The notes under the pieces were generated by a model. The model saw nothing but the letters and a program-made list of their open reading frames with translations, was not told where the DNA came from and searched no databases. From an uncultured Bacteroidales bacterium (lineage in GTDB: Bacteria; Bacteroidota; Bacteroidia; Bacteroidales; Muribaculaceae), in contig CADBBK010000014.1 of the NCBI GenBank assembly GCA_902792895.1, forward strand, positions 56,970 through 120,969: DNA of 64,000 nt, given 5' to 3'. Within the stretch, counting starts at the first letter, position 1. Each line of letters begins with the position of its first letter. Shown here one piece after another: positions 1 through 7,958 of this stretch. A program made the translations under genes and the position numbers.

Positions 1-308
1 TTGTTGACCAGAAGGTAAGGACCGCTTTCTTCCAGGTAGGTCAGACCAAGATTGAGCTCCTCGAGGCTACTGCCCCCGAGAGCGCAATCGCTAAGTTTAT
101 CGAGAAGAACGGTGGCCGTGGTGGCATCCAGCACGTTGCCTTTGCCATTGAGGATGGCGTACAGAACGCATTGAACGAGGTACAGGAGAAGGGTGGCCGC
201 GTTATCGACGCACAGCCCCGCAAGGGTGCTGAGGGCCTGAACATTGCCTTCCTGCATCCCAAGACCACCTGTGGCGCATTGTTGGAGCTCTGCGAGAAGC
301 CCGAGTAA
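1..308 (+). CDS. mce: Methylmalonyl-CoA epimerase, C-terminal part (5' end outside window)
   Basis: Reading from base 3 gives about 101 residues ending at TAA 306-308. The enzyme interconverts (R)- and (S)-methylmalonyl-CoA in the succinate-propionate pathway. The fragment shows the vicinal-oxygen-chelate fold signatures of the family: a stretch with GGIQHVAF, whose His is a metal ligand in known epimerases, and a C-terminal LHPKTTCGALLEL with the ligand Glu. It lies directly upstream of the carboxyltransferase and carrier genes of methylmalonyl-CoA decarboxylase, the usual Bacteroidales arrangement. The start is not visible. The stop codon is followed at once by TTAG-rich repeats. Confidence 0.9.
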   Translation, partial: VDQKVRTAFFQVGQTKIELLEATAPESAIAKFIEKNGGRGGIQHVAFAIEDGVQNALNEVQEKGGRVIDAQPRKGAEGLNIAFLHPKTTCGALLELCEKPE

Positions 309-392
309 TTAGCTTTTAGCTGTTAGCGATTAGCTTCTAGCCTACAGGCTATGGGCTTTGAGCGATTAAAAACTGAAAACAGAAATTTAAAA
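309..392 (+). repeat. TTAG-rich spacer after the epimerase stop codon
   Basis: Directly after the stop the spacer reads as degenerate 7-8 nt units containing TTAG or CTAG (ATTAGCTTTTAGCTGTTAGC and onward). It then has a short inverted pair (AGCCTacAGGCT) and an A-rich stretch with ATTAAAAACTGAAAAC before the ATG at 393. The plan matches the spacers at 2999, 3557, 26985 and 34984. Confidence 0.6.
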
Positions 393-1961
393 ATGGGAAA
401 ACAACTTGATAAAATCCAAGAGCTGATTGAGCGTCGCGAGAAAGCGCGCCTGGGCGGTGGTGAAAAGGCCATAGCCAAGCAGCACGAGAAGGGCAAATTC
501 ACTGCCCGTGAGCGCATCAATATGCTCCTTGACGAGGGCAGCTTTGAGGAACTGGACATGTTCGTTCAGCACCGCTGCACCAACTTCGGCATGGAGAAGA
601 AGACCTATGACGGCGACGGCGTTGTGACCGGTTTCGGTACCGTAGGCGGTCGTCTGGTTTACGTCTTTGCCCAGGATGCTACCGTCATTGGCGGCTCGCT
701 GGGTGAGACGATGGCATTGAAGATGTGTAAGGTGATGGATCTGGCCATGAAGCAGGGTGCTCCTGTTGTCGGCCTGAACGACTCGGGTGGTGCCCGCATC
801 CAGGAGAGCGTCAATGCTCTCGCAGGCTATGCCGAGATTTTCCAGCGCAATATCAATGCTTCGGGTGTGATTCCCCAGATTAGTGCCATCCTTGGCCCGT
901 GTGCCGGTGGTGCCGTTTACTCCCCTGCCCTGACCGACTTCATCATCATGGCCAAGGGTATCTCGTTCATGTTCCTGACCGGTCCCAAGGTGGTTAAGAC
1001 CGTGACTGGTGAGAACGTGACTCAGGAGCAACTGGGTGGTGCTGGTGTACATGCCAGCAAGAGTGGTGTGGCTCACTTTGCAGCCGAGACCGAGGAAGAG
1101 GCCATCGCCATCATCCGTCAGCTGTTGAGCTACATGCCCAGCAACAACATGGAGGAGACTCCCCGTGTGGAGTGCACCGATCCTATCGACCGCGTGGAGG
1201 ATGCCCTGAACAACATCATTCCCGAGAGCGCCAATGACCCCTACGACATGTACCAGGTCATCAGCGCCATCGTCGACAACGGTGAGTTCCTCGAGGTCCA
1301 CAAGGATTTCGCCAAGAACATCATCGTCGGCTTTGCCCGCTTCAACGGCCAGGCTGTCGGCGTTGTTGCCAACCAGCCCAACTGCATGGCAGGTGTGCTC
1401 GACGTGAACGCCTCGAAGAAGGGCGGCCGCTTCGTGCGTTTCTGCGATGCCTTCAATATTCCTCTGGTAACCCTCGTTGACGTGCCTGGCTTCCTGCCCG
1501 GTACTGGCCAAGAGTACAACGCCGTTATCATGAACGGTGCCAAGTTGCTTTACGCCTACGGCGAGGCTACTGTGCCCAAGGTGACTGTAACCCTGCGCAA
1601 GAGCTATGGTGGCTCGCACATCGTGATGAGCTGCAAGCAGCTGCGTGGTGACCTGAACTACGCTTGGCCCAGCGCCGAGATCGCTGTGATGGGTGCTGCC
1701 GGTGCTGCCGAGATTCTCTATGCCAAGGACAGCAAGAACTTCAAGACTCAGGCCGAGGAGGCTAAGGCTGCTGGCGACGAAGCCAAGGCTAAGGAACTGC
1801 TCGAGGCTGGCAAGAAATTCATCCAGGAGAAGGAAGACGAGTACAACAACCTCTTCTGCACGCCTTACAATGCAGCCCGCTATGGCTACATCGATGACGT
1901 GATTGAGCCGAGGAACACCCGTTTCCGCGAAGTTGACCAACCCTGCCAAGAAGCACGGTAA
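393..1961 (+). CDS. mmdA: Methylmalonyl-CoA decarboxylase carboxyltransferase subunit (acyl-CoA carboxylase beta family)
   Basis: A 522-residue biotin-dependent carboxyltransferase. It moves CO2 from (S)-methylmalonyl-CoA to the biotin carrier, giving propionyl-CoA, in the Na+-pumping decarboxylase complex. Two crotonase-like carboxyltransferase halves are visible: the N half has the GGSLGE and LNDSGGARIQE motifs and the oxyanion-type GPCAGGAVYSPA; the C half has VDVPGFLPGTGQE and KSYGGSHIVM. Length is normal for the family. An ATG at 351 is in frame, but the 14 residues it adds come from the repeat-rich spacer and are unlike the family, so ATG 393 (MGKQLDKIQEL) is preferred. Its neighbours supply the gamma, biotin-carrier and beta subunits. 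Propionyl-CoA carboxylase beta is the alternative name, but the OadB/OadG neighbours favour decarboxylase. Confidence 0.93.
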   Translation: MGKQLDKIQELIERREKARLGGGEKAIAKQHEKGKFTARERINMLLDEGSFEELDMFVQHRCTNFGMEKKTYDGDGVVTGFGTVGGRLVYVFAQDATVIGGSLGETMALKMCKVMDLAMKQGAPVVGLNDSGGARIQESVNALAGYAEIFQRNINASGVIPQISAILGPCAGGAVYSPALTDFIIMAKGISFMFLTGPKVVKTVTGENVTQEQLGGAGVHASKSGVAHFAAETEEEAIAIIRQLLSYMPSNNMEETPRVECTDPIDRVEDALNNIIPESANDPYDMYQVISAIVDNGEFLEVHKDFAKNIIVGFARFNGQAVGVVANQPNCMAGVLDVNASKKGGRFVRFCDAFNIPLVTLVDVPGFLPGTGQEYNAVIMNGAKLLYAYGEATVPKVTVTLRKSYGGSHIVMSCKQLRGDLNYAWPSAEIAVMGAAGAAEILYAKDSKNFKTQAEEAKAAGDEAKAKELLEAGKKFIQEKEDEYNNLFCTPYNAARYGYIDDVIEPRNTRFREVDQPCQEAR

Positions 1962-1993
1962 TATCCCCCTGTAATCCATCAATGCACACTGTT

Positions 1994-2998
1994 ATGAGTA
2001 AAAAAGCATTGACATTATTGCTGCTCTGCGCCATCCTCGCACTGCCCACGTTCGCCCAAGGACGCCGCAACGTGCGCATCAACGAGGTGATGGTGCAGCA
2101 GGACAGCACGGGCGGCAACGGCTGGGTCGAGTTCTATAACTCGTCCTACAGCTCCACTGCCGTTGAGCAGATGTTCATCACCACGCTGAGCCGCGAGGAC
2201 ATCCAGAACGTCTTTGACAAGAACAAGGGCAACAAGAAAAAGCCCAAACAGATTCTGGTTGAACTTTGCGAGGCCCAGCCCATGGATATCTATGAGATTC
2301 CCCGTGGAGATGAGCGTAACACCAAGATTGCTCCTCGCGGCCACTTCGTCATGGAGGCTGACGGCGACCCCAAGGCAGGCACGTTCCACATGCCTTTCAC
2401 CTTCAAAGAGGGTCAGGACAATTACATTGCACTGTATGACGTGAATGGTGACCTGGTCGATGACGTGACGATTCCCGCCTCGCTCAAGCCCGGCGAGACT
2501 TACGCCATCAAGGCCGAAGGACGCCTGCCGAGCGTGCTCGGCGATGGCAAGACCGAGTGGACCGTAAAAGACGGTAAGACCATCGAAACGGCTATCACCA
2601 AGGGCAACTACAACATCCGTGAGGTGAACGAGAACATCGAGGCTTTCCACATCAAGGATCCCCATGGCTACTGGATCGCTCTGCTCGCAATGTCGGTTGT
2701 GTTCATCGCCCTCGCACTGCTCTACATCTGTTTCAAGTTGTTCGGCAAGTTTGCCAGCAAGAATCTGAAGGATGATGACAAGCAGCAGGCCGCTGCTCCC
2801 GCAGTAGCCCAGGCTGCCGCAGTACCCGCTACCGGCGATGCCGACGGCGAGACAATGGCTGCTATATGCTTTGCACTGTATCAGCACCTGAACGCCCACG
2901 ACCAGGAGAGCGGCGTGTTGACGCTCACTCCCCGTGACGGTTCCACTTGGGCTTCCAGGGCTGGCCTGATGCGCGAATTACCCGTTATCAAGAAATAA
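1994..2998 (+). CDS. Secreted lamin-tail domain fused to OadG-type decarboxylase gamma subunit
   Basis: About 334 residues. A signal peptide (MSKKALTLLLLCAILALPTFAQG) is followed by a lamin-tail-like beta domain (RINEVMV...WVEFYNSS near the start, NYIALYDVNGDLVDDVTI further on). Next come one transmembrane helix (about residues 225-250, YWIALLAMSVVFIALALLY) and an OadG-like cytoplasmic tail with an Ala/Pro/Lys linker. OadG subunits anchor and assemble Na+-pumping decarboxylases. The position between the carboxyltransferase and biotin carrier genes supports that role. The periplasmic lamin-tail part is an addition relative to the 80-100 residue OadG of Proteobacteria. An in-frame ATG at 1982 is an alternative start; 1994 gives the cleaner signal peptide. 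Confidence 0.8.
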   Translation: MSKKALTLLLLCAILALPTFAQGRRNVRINEVMVQQDSTGGNGWVEFYNSSYSSTAVEQMFITTLSREDIQNVFDKNKGNKKKPKQILVELCEAQPMDIYEIPRGDERNTKIAPRGHFVMEADGDPKAGTFHMPFTFKEGQDNYIALYDVNGDLVDDVTIPASLKPGETYAIKAEGRLPSVLGDGKTEWTVKDGKTIETAITKGNYNIREVNENIEAFHIKDPHGYWIALLAMSVVFIALALLYICFKLFGKFASKNLKDDDKQQAAAPAVAQAAAVPATGDADGETMAAICFALYQHLNAHDQESGVLTLTPRDGSTWASRAGLMRELPVIKK

Positions 2999-3124
2999 TC
3001 ACTTATTCAGTTTGTAAGTTTCAAGTTGTTAATTTCAAGTATGGCTACCATTGCCTGACATCGTTTAGATAAAGGTGTCATTACTGACAACTAAAAAACC
3101 GAGAACTAAAAACTTTAAACACAA
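2999..3124 (+). repeat. Repeat-bearing spacer between oadG-like gene and biotin carrier gene
   Basis: The spacer has TAAG/TTAA units after the stop (TTTGTAAGTTTCAAG, TTGTTAATTTCAAG, a 15-16 nt period). It then has two AACTAAAAA units before the ATG. It resembles the next spacer in the operon (3557-3637) block by block, so the two spacers are related to each other although the genes they separate are not. Confidence 0.55.
3104..3116 (+). promoter_or_regulatory. Start-proximal AACTAAAAACTTT block (biotin carrier gene)
   Basis: The block AACTAAAAACTTT ends 8 nt before the ATG at 3125. The same block lies at nearly the same distance before oadB, the threonine aldolase gene and luxS. No Shine-Dalgarno sequence is present. 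A-rich upstream sequence is known to help translation in Bacteroidetes, so a translational role is a reasonable inference. Confidence 0.5.
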
Positions 3125-3556
3125 ATGAAGGAATACAAATATAAGATCAATGGTAACGAGTACAATGTTGCCGTCGATAACATTGAGGGCAACATCGCCC
3201 ATATTCAGGTCAATGGCGTCGCCTATGACGTTGAACTGCCTGAACAGCCCAAGGCCGCTCCTGCCGTGAAGCGTGTTGCCGTGAGCGACGCTCCCGCTGC
3301 CGCTCCCAAGCCTGCACGCAAGGCTGCTCCCGCTGCTGCCGGCGGTCACGTGATTGAGTCGCCGCTGCCCGGCGTCATCAAGGACATCTTTGTTAAGGTT
3401 GGCCAGCAAGTGAAGGCCGACGACGTGGTGTGCATCCTCGAGGCCATGAAGATGGGTAACGAGATCCACGCCGGCGTTGACGGTACCGTTAAGAGCATCG
3501 AGGTATCGAAGGAGGATTCGGTACTCGAGGGTAATACAATCATGGTAATCGGCTAA
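3125..3556 (+). CDS. mmdC: Biotin carboxyl carrier subunit of methylmalonyl-CoA decarboxylase
   Basis: A 143-residue carrier protein. The N-terminal 45 residues form a small beta region, followed by an Ala/Pro-rich flexible linker (about 42-72). The C-terminal biotinyl/lipoyl domain carries the biotinylation motif EAMKMGNEI, with the modified Lys at about residue 109, plus the typical SPLPGVIKDIFVKVGQQV entry. The biotin arm shuttles carboxyl groups from the carboxyltransferase (393-1961) to the membrane beta subunit (3638-4792). Length and architecture match OadA/MmdC-type carriers encoded as separate proteins. Confidence 0.93.
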   Translation: MKEYKYKINGNEYNVAVDNIEGNIAHIQVNGVAYDVELPEQPKAAPAVKRVAVSDAPAAAPKPARKAAPAAAGGHVIESPLPGVIKDIFVKVGQQVKADDVVCILEAMKMGNEIHAGVDGTVKSIEVSKEDSVLEGNTIMVIG

Positions 3557-3637
3557 ACACAGTTGTAAGTTTTTAAGCTGTAAGTTTTTAAGTATGCTTA
3601 CGGCTAAAGACTGAGAACTAAAAACTTTAGAGCTACT
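3557..3637 (+). repeat. Repeat-bearing spacer between biotin carrier and oadB
   Basis: After the stop there are four TAAG units with alternating 8- and 7-nt spacing (TAAGTTTTTAAGCTGTAAG and one more copy). Then come GGCTAAAGACTGAG and AACTAAAAACTTT before the ATG. AAGTTTTTA in the first half is the reverse complement of TAAAAACTT in the second half, so the spacer can fold back on itself. Confidence 0.6.
3616..3628 (+). promoter_or_regulatory. Start-proximal AACTAAAAACTTT block (oadB)
   Basis: Thirteen-base block identical to the one before the biotin carrier gene, ending 9 nt before the ATG at 3638. Confidence 0.5.
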
Positions 3638-4792
3638 ATGGTACTGCTTGACAATTTCCTGTTCACCAAGTTGCTGGATTTCTGGCATTTTACCGGATTC
3701 TACAACTTTGAATGGACTAACCTGATCATGATTGCGGTGGGACTGTTCTTCATCTTCCTCGCAATCAAATACGACTTTGAGCCCATGCTTCTCGTGCCCA
3801 TCGGCTTTGGTATCCTGATTGGCAACATCCCCTTCCAACCGGGCAACGAGATTGGCATCTATGAGGACGGCTCGGTGCTCAACATCCTATACCAGGGTGT
3901 GCGCAACGGCTGGTATCCACCACTCATCTTCCTGGGCATCGGCGCGATGACCGACTTTAGCGCTCTGCTGGCTAATCCCAAGCTCATGCTTGTGGGTGCT
4001 GCTGCGCAGTTCGGTATCTTCGGCGCCTACATGATTGCCCTCGCACTTGGTTTCATGCCCGACCAGGCAGGTGCTATCGCCATCATCGGTGGTGCCGATG
4101 GTCCTACCGCTATCTTCCTGTCGTCCAAGCTGGCCCCCAACCTGATGGGTGCTATTGCCGTGAGTGCCTACAGCTATATGGCGCTCGTGCCGGTGATTCA
4201 ACCGCCCATCATGCGCCTGTTGACGACCAAGAAGGAGCGCACGATGCGCATGAAGCCCGCCCGCAAGGTCAGCCAGCTCGAGAAGATCGTCTTCCCCATC
4301 TTCGGCCTGCTGCTCACCTGCTTTGTGGTACCCTCTGCTATCCCCCTGCTGGGTATGCTGTTCTTCGGCAACCTGCTGCGTGAGAGTGGCGTGACCAAGC
4401 GTCTTGCCAACACTGCCAGCAACGCGATGACCGATATCGTGACCATCCTCCTCGGTATGACGGTGGGTGCCTCTACTCAGGCCTCGCAGTTCCTGACCAA
4501 GGAGACCTTGTTCATCTTCTTCCTCGGTTTCTGTGCCTTCATCATCGCCACCTGCTCTGGTGTGCTGTTCGTGAAGATCTTCAACCTCATCCTGCCCAAG
4601 AGCAAGAAGTTGAACCCGCTTATCGGCAATGCAGGCGTTTCGGCAGTGCCCATGGCAGCACGCATCAGCAACGACCAGGGCCTCAAGGCCGATCCCAGCA
4701 ACTACCTGCTCATGCACGCCATGGGTCCCAATGTGGCTGGCGTAATCGGTTCGGCAGTTGCCGCCGGTGTCCTCCTGGGCTTCCTGGGATAA
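3638..4792 (+). CDS. oadB: Na+-translocating decarboxylase beta subunit
   Basis: A 384-residue polytopic membrane protein of the OadB/MmdB/GcdB family. The family decarboxylates carboxybiotin and exports Na+, so the pathway to propionate yields a sodium gradient. Around nine to eleven hydrophobic segments alternate with short loops. Family-conserved regions include GIGAMTDFSALLANPK, the glycine-rich AIIGGADGPTAIF (the Asp is essential in characterised OadB) and NPLIGNAGVSAVPMAAR near the C-terminus. It ends the operon and is followed by a strong stem-loop terminator. Length is close to the roughly 380-430 of the family. Confidence 0.94.
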   Translation: MVLLDNFLFTKLLDFWHFTGFYNFEWTNLIMIAVGLFFIFLAIKYDFEPMLLVPIGFGILIGNIPFQPGNEIGIYEDGSVLNILYQGVRNGWYPPLIFLGIGAMTDFSALLANPKLMLVGAAAQFGIFGAYMIALALGFMPDQAGAIAIIGGADGPTAIFLSSKLAPNLMGAIAVSAYSYMALVPVIQPPIMRLLTTKKERTMRMKPARKVSQLEKIVFPIFGLLLTCFVVPSAIPLLGMLFFGNLLRESGVTKRLANTASNAMTDIVTILLGMTVGASTQASQFLTKETLFIFFLGFCAFIIATCSGVLFVKIFNLILPKSKKLNPLIGNAGVSAVPMAARISNDQGLKADPSNYLLMHAMGPNVAGVIGSAVAAGVLLGFLG

Positions 4793-4812
4793 CACGGTGT
4801 TTCTACCCACTG

Positions 4813-4850
4813 AACAAGTCAGGCGACCCACTCGGGCCGCCTGATTTGTT
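4813..4850. terminator. Terminator between oadB and smpB
   Basis: Arms AACAAGTCAGGCG and CGCCTGATTTGTT (one G-T pair) with a 12-nt loop, then a short T-rich stretch. The genes on either side converge, so it can serve both strands. Confidence 0.8.
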
Positions 4851-4879
4851 ATTATGGCTGATAATGGATGTATCGTGAA

Positions 4880-5347
4880 TTACTGCTTGAACATGCGGTC
4901 GATGGTACGCTTGTCCTCGCGCTCCTTGATGCTCTGACGCTTGTCGAACTGTTTCTTGCCTCGAGCAATGGCAATGACCAGCTTGGCCAAGCCGCGCTCA
5001 TTGATGAACAGACGCAACGGGACAATCGAGAAACCAGGCTGCATGGTGTCCTTGGCAATGTGGCGGATTTCCTTGCGGTTCAGCAGCAATTTACGGTCGC
5101 GGTGGGTGGTGTGGTTATTGTAGGAGCCGTAGCTGTACTCGGCAATATACATGTTCTTAACCCAGATCTCACCGTTGATGACCATGCAGTAGGTATCCGT
5201 CAGGCCACACTTACCCTGGCGGATGGACTTGATCTCGGTCCCCGTGAGCACGATACCGGCGGTAAACGTCTCGATAATCTCGTAGTCGAACGTCGCCTTG
5301 CGGTTCTTGATATTGATAGTATTGGTGTTGGGCTTCTTGGATGCCAT
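4880..5347 (-). CDS. smpB: SsrA-binding protein SmpB
   Basis: 155 residues, the normal size. SmpB binds tmRNA and delivers it to stalled ribosomes in trans-translation. Recognisable are the N-terminal [29 protein letters not shown], the basic [16 protein letters not shown] and the C-terminal basic tail [15 protein letters not shown], which enters the ribosomal A site in characterised SmpB. The next gene upstream (5362-5910) is 14 bp away on the same strand, so the two may be co-transcribed. Confidence 0.95.
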   Translation of the reverse strand: MASKKPNTNTINIKNRKATFDYEIIETFTAGIVLTGTEIKSIRQGKCGLTDTYCMVINGEIWVKNMYIAEYSYGSYNNHTTHRDRKLLLNRKEIRHIAKDTMQPGFSIVPLRLFINERGLAKLVIAIARGKKQFDKRQSIKEREDKRTIDRMFKQ

Positions 5348-5361
5348 CGGTCAGATACTTT

Positions 5362-5910
5362 TTATTTAACAACAAACAGGTTGAGGATTGCCGTCAGCAG
5401 CAAGGGTATGCCAAGCAGCAGTGCTGACGAAATCACGACAAACTTGGTGACCTTCTCTTTCTTGACAAACAGGTGGTCGGTTCCACGGTAGGCCATCCAT
5501 GGCAGATAGGCCATCAGGAAGAGTACCGGAGTGAAATCACTGGGCAACAGGTTGCGCAGGATGAGGAGCAACACAAGGAAAATCAGGTTATACAGGATAT
5601 AGTCGTTAAGCCTTGCGGTGGCTCCCTGTGTCTTGACTAACTCGGGATAAAAGCCGCCCAAGAGATAGACGATAATGTAATAACTGATAAAAAAGGTCGA
5701 GAACATGACAATACCGTTCATCAGCGAGGTGCTGAAGCCAATCGTCGTGTCGTAAAGCATGGGCACAAAGCATGACAATGCCAACAGTCCCAACAGCGGC
5801 TGATAGACAGAGTGAAGCACTTTACCCGTGGGGATATTGGATTCATTGATTACTTCCCACCCGTAGCGCGGGGCGGTAATCACACAAAATATGTTATGCC
5901 AGATACTCAT
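5362..5910 (-). CDS. Yip1-like integral membrane protein
   Basis: About 182 residues from the internal Met (MSIWHNIFCVITAPRYGWE), which starts with the short amphipathic Pro/Trp segment typical of bacterial Yip1-domain proteins. The ATG at 5940 would add ten residues without family support. Five hydrophobic segments follow, and a basic C-terminal loop (VKKEKVTK) precedes the last helix. No catalytic motif is visible. Assignment to Yip1/DUF1282 rests on the N-terminal segment and helix layout only. It lies just upstream of smpB on the same strand. Confidence 0.55.
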   Translation of the reverse strand: MSIWHNIFCVITAPRYGWEVINESNIPTGKVLHSVYQPLLGLLALSCFVPMLYDTTIGFSTSLMNGIVMFSTFFISYYIIVYLLGGFYPELVKTQGATARLNDYILYNLIFLVLLLILRNLLPSDFTPVLFLMAYLPWMAYRGTDHLFVKKEKVTKFVVISSALLLGIPLLLTAILNLFVVK

Positions 5911-6029
5911 ACCAAAAATTGCGGGTGCAAAGATACACATTTATTTACAAATACAAACTGAATTGAGGAAATTAAATTTACAATAGCAAAAACTATGCCA
6001 CATTTTTACTGATAGAAGAAAAAATCAAG

Positions 6030-6037
6030 TATCTTTG
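6030..6037 (+). promoter_or_regulatory. -7 box TATCTTTG for the nitroreductase gene
   Basis: Matches TAnnTTTG, with an upstream T-rich stretch near 6004 at the -33 position. It lies about 68 nt before the ATG at 6105. Confidence 0.6.
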
Positions 6038-6104
6038 CAAACGACAAATAAACAAGATCATCTATCACTCTTCTTTATTCACATTATCACAACATTCAAG
6101 TATT

Positions 6105-6698
6105 ATGAACAAAATCATCATTTTAATGGCTGGTGCATTGCTCATGCTGGGCTCATGCACCCAAAACAAGGAGGCAGCCATTGAAAACATCATGACGCGC
6201 ACGAGCATTCGCCAATACACCAACCAGCCTGTTGAGCAGGAGAAAATCGACATCATGCTCAAGGCAGCCATGGCAGCGCCCACCGCTGTGAACCTGCAGC
6301 CCTGGCATTTCATCGTCATCGACGACAAGGAACTCATCGGCCAACTCTCGTCCCAACAGCCGACCAACGCTCCGCTGCTGATCGCTGTATGCGGCGATAC
6401 TGACAAGACCACCATGCCTGACGGCAAGGGCAAGCTGCCCGACTTCTGGATCCAGGACGTGTCGGCTGCAACCGAGAACCTGCTGCTGGCAGCCCATGCC
6501 CAAGGACTGGGTGCTGTATGGACAGGCGTCTATCCCATTCCTGAACGCACTGCCGAGGTAGCACGTGTGCTCCAGTGCCCCAAGAACATCATCCCGCTGG
6601 CTGTCGTCCGCGTCGGCTATCCCGCCGAGTCTCCCGCTCCCAAAAACAAGTTCCGTGAGGACAACATCAGCTACAACAAATTCGGCGGCAAGAAGTAA
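6105..6698 (+). CDS. Nitroreductase-family lipoprotein
   Basis: 197 residues. A lipoprotein signal (MNKIIILMAGALLMLGSC, Cys at about 18) is followed by a complete nitroreductase domain. MTRTSIRQYTNQPVEQEKI gives the FMN-phosphate-binding RxSxRxY pattern, MAAPTAVNLQPWHF the second FMN motif, and AHAQGLGAVWTGVYP the C-terminal flavin-contact region. Family members reduce nitro compounds, quinones or similar substrates with NAD(P)H. A lipidated, envelope-located form is unusual but recurs in Bacteroidales. The physiological substrate is unknown. The gene stands alone between convergent terminators. Confidence 0.85.
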   Translation: MNKIIILMAGALLMLGSCTQNKEAAIENIMTRTSIRQYTNQPVEQEKIDIMLKAAMAAPTAVNLQPWHFIVIDDKELIGQLSSQQPTNAPLLIAVCGDTDKTTMPDGKGKLPDFWIQDVSAATENLLLAAHAQGLGAVWTGVYPIPERTAEVARVLQCPKNIIPLAVVRVGYPAESPAPKNKFREDNISYNKFGGKK

Positions 6699-6717
6699 TC
6701 ATCTGCCTCTCTACCCT

Positions 6718-6756
6718 AACAAGAAACTCGCCCATGCATGTGGGCGAGTTTCTGTT
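6718..6756. terminator. Terminator between nitroreductase and EpsG-like gene
   Basis: Long stem with arms AACAAGAAACTCGCCCA and TGGGCGAGTTTCTGTT (one bulged A), loop TGCATG. It separates convergent genes and probably works in both directions. Confidence 0.8.
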
Positions 6757-6776
6757 ATTAGTAAGACAATCCTTCA

Positions 6777-7934
6777 TCAAAACAGGAAGGTGTGATACAG
6801 TTCGGGATAGTATATGCTGGCCGGATTCAACCCAGCCTTGAGAATTTCATAGAAAGCATAATAGAAATTGAACACGGCCATGGCAGCAAAGGGCAACCAT
6901 TTGCGCTCATGCCACAGGTAGTATAGCGTGTATCCCACCATGACGAGGAAACAGCCCCGCATGAGTTCGCCAGGACGGCTCAGGTACTGCGTAGTATTGG
7001 CCAGCAGATTGATATAGGCCATATACACCAGCATAAAACGGTACATCGCCGACATATACACATCGGAGGCAAAACGACGTTTGAGGGCAGGATAGTACCA
7101 CATCACCACGAAGCAGGACAACAGCGGGAACAACCGCGAGGGTCCAATCACTGGCCTGAAAGCGTATTCCAAATCGTGGGACATGAACAAGCGGTAATAG
7201 TGGCCGTAATGGAGCACATCGGCAAACTGGCCCAAGCGGTCAAAAATCCACTGAATCCATTGTGGGAAAGTGCCCAACACGACACAGGCGGCCAGCAATG
7301 CAAAAGGTACCCAGCGCTTGATGTGATGCACTCGCACCAGCGGCACTAAGGCCAAGGGTATGAACAACACACACATCTTGTGGATGCAGATGGCGATGAT
7401 GGACAACAAGAGATATTGCCAATACTTGCGACGCACAATTGACTCCACCATGATAACGAACAGACATTCAACTACCGACTGCCTGATGAAACCCATCCAG
7501 AAGATGTAATAAGGACCCATGAAGATGCACAACGCAATCCAGGGCAGCAGAATCTTGCGGTGACGCAGGGCATAGGTGAGCAAAGCAATCTGCACGGCAG
7601 CCCAGAAAGCGAAATAGAGCGAGAAATGCAGGCCCGCCCTCGCCATGAGATGGGTGAGCAACGCAAAAAGCGGTTCAAAGTTTTCCCTGGAAAATTCACC
7701 CAGCGACTGCATGCTCACATAGTAGCTGTAGTACATGTTGTAGTCCCAGCTGGTCTGCCAGCGCAGCGCCGAGATGACAACATACAGCAGGACACCCATC
7801 ACGATTTCCCATGACCAACAGGATAAGGGTGCCCCACCCTTACCTATTATCCGCTGTTCCCTGTCGCTGACATGTTTACCCAGCCATGCCATCGCTATGG
7901 CTGTTCCGGTATAGACTATCAAGCTGAGTATCAT
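6777..7934 (-). CDS. EpsG-family membrane polymerase-like protein
   Basis: 385 residues with about ten hydrophobic helices. The pattern fits the EpsG/Wzy-like family: an N-terminal helix then a soluble loop with RWQTSWDYNMYYSYY, followed by FEPLFALLTHL and GFIRQSVVECLFVIM, the Arg-containing helix typical of the family. Such proteins polymerise or export exopolysaccharide. No other polysaccharide genes surround it; it sits 24 bp downstream of sprA and may be the last gene of that transcript. A role in glycan decoration of secreted proteins is only a guess from position. Confidence 0.75.
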   Translation of the reverse strand: MILSLIVYTGTAIAMAWLGKHVSDREQRIIGKGGAPLSCWSWEIVMGVLLYVVISALRWQTSWDYNMYYSYYVSMQSLGEFSRENFEPLFALLTHLMARAGLHFSLYFAFWAAVQIALLTYALRHRKILLPWIALCIFMGPYYIFWMGFIRQSVVECLFVIMVESIVRRKYWQYLLLSIIAICIHKMCVLFIPLALVPLVRVHHIKRWVPFALLAACVVLGTFPQWIQWIFDRLGQFADVLHYGHYYRLFMSHDLEYAFRPVIGPSRLFPLLSCFVVMWYYPALKRRFASDVYMSAMYRFMLVYMAYINLLANTTQYLSRPGELMRGCFLVMVGYTLYYLWHERKWLPFAAMAVFNFYYAFYEILKAGLNPASIYYPELYHTFLF

Positions 7935-7958
7935 GTTATGAGAGGTTCAGCAAACGGG

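Noticed and set aside
351-392. Earlier ATG for mmdA at 351
   Set aside because: The added 14 residues are encoded by spacer repeats and do not resemble the family N-terminus; ATG 393 fits.
387-1982. 531-residue antisense open frame over mmdA, and similar long antisense frames over proS (24433-25740), the OadG-like gene and others
   Set aside because: They mirror highly biased GC-rich coding strands, have no recognisable domain, and the sense genes are clear family members.
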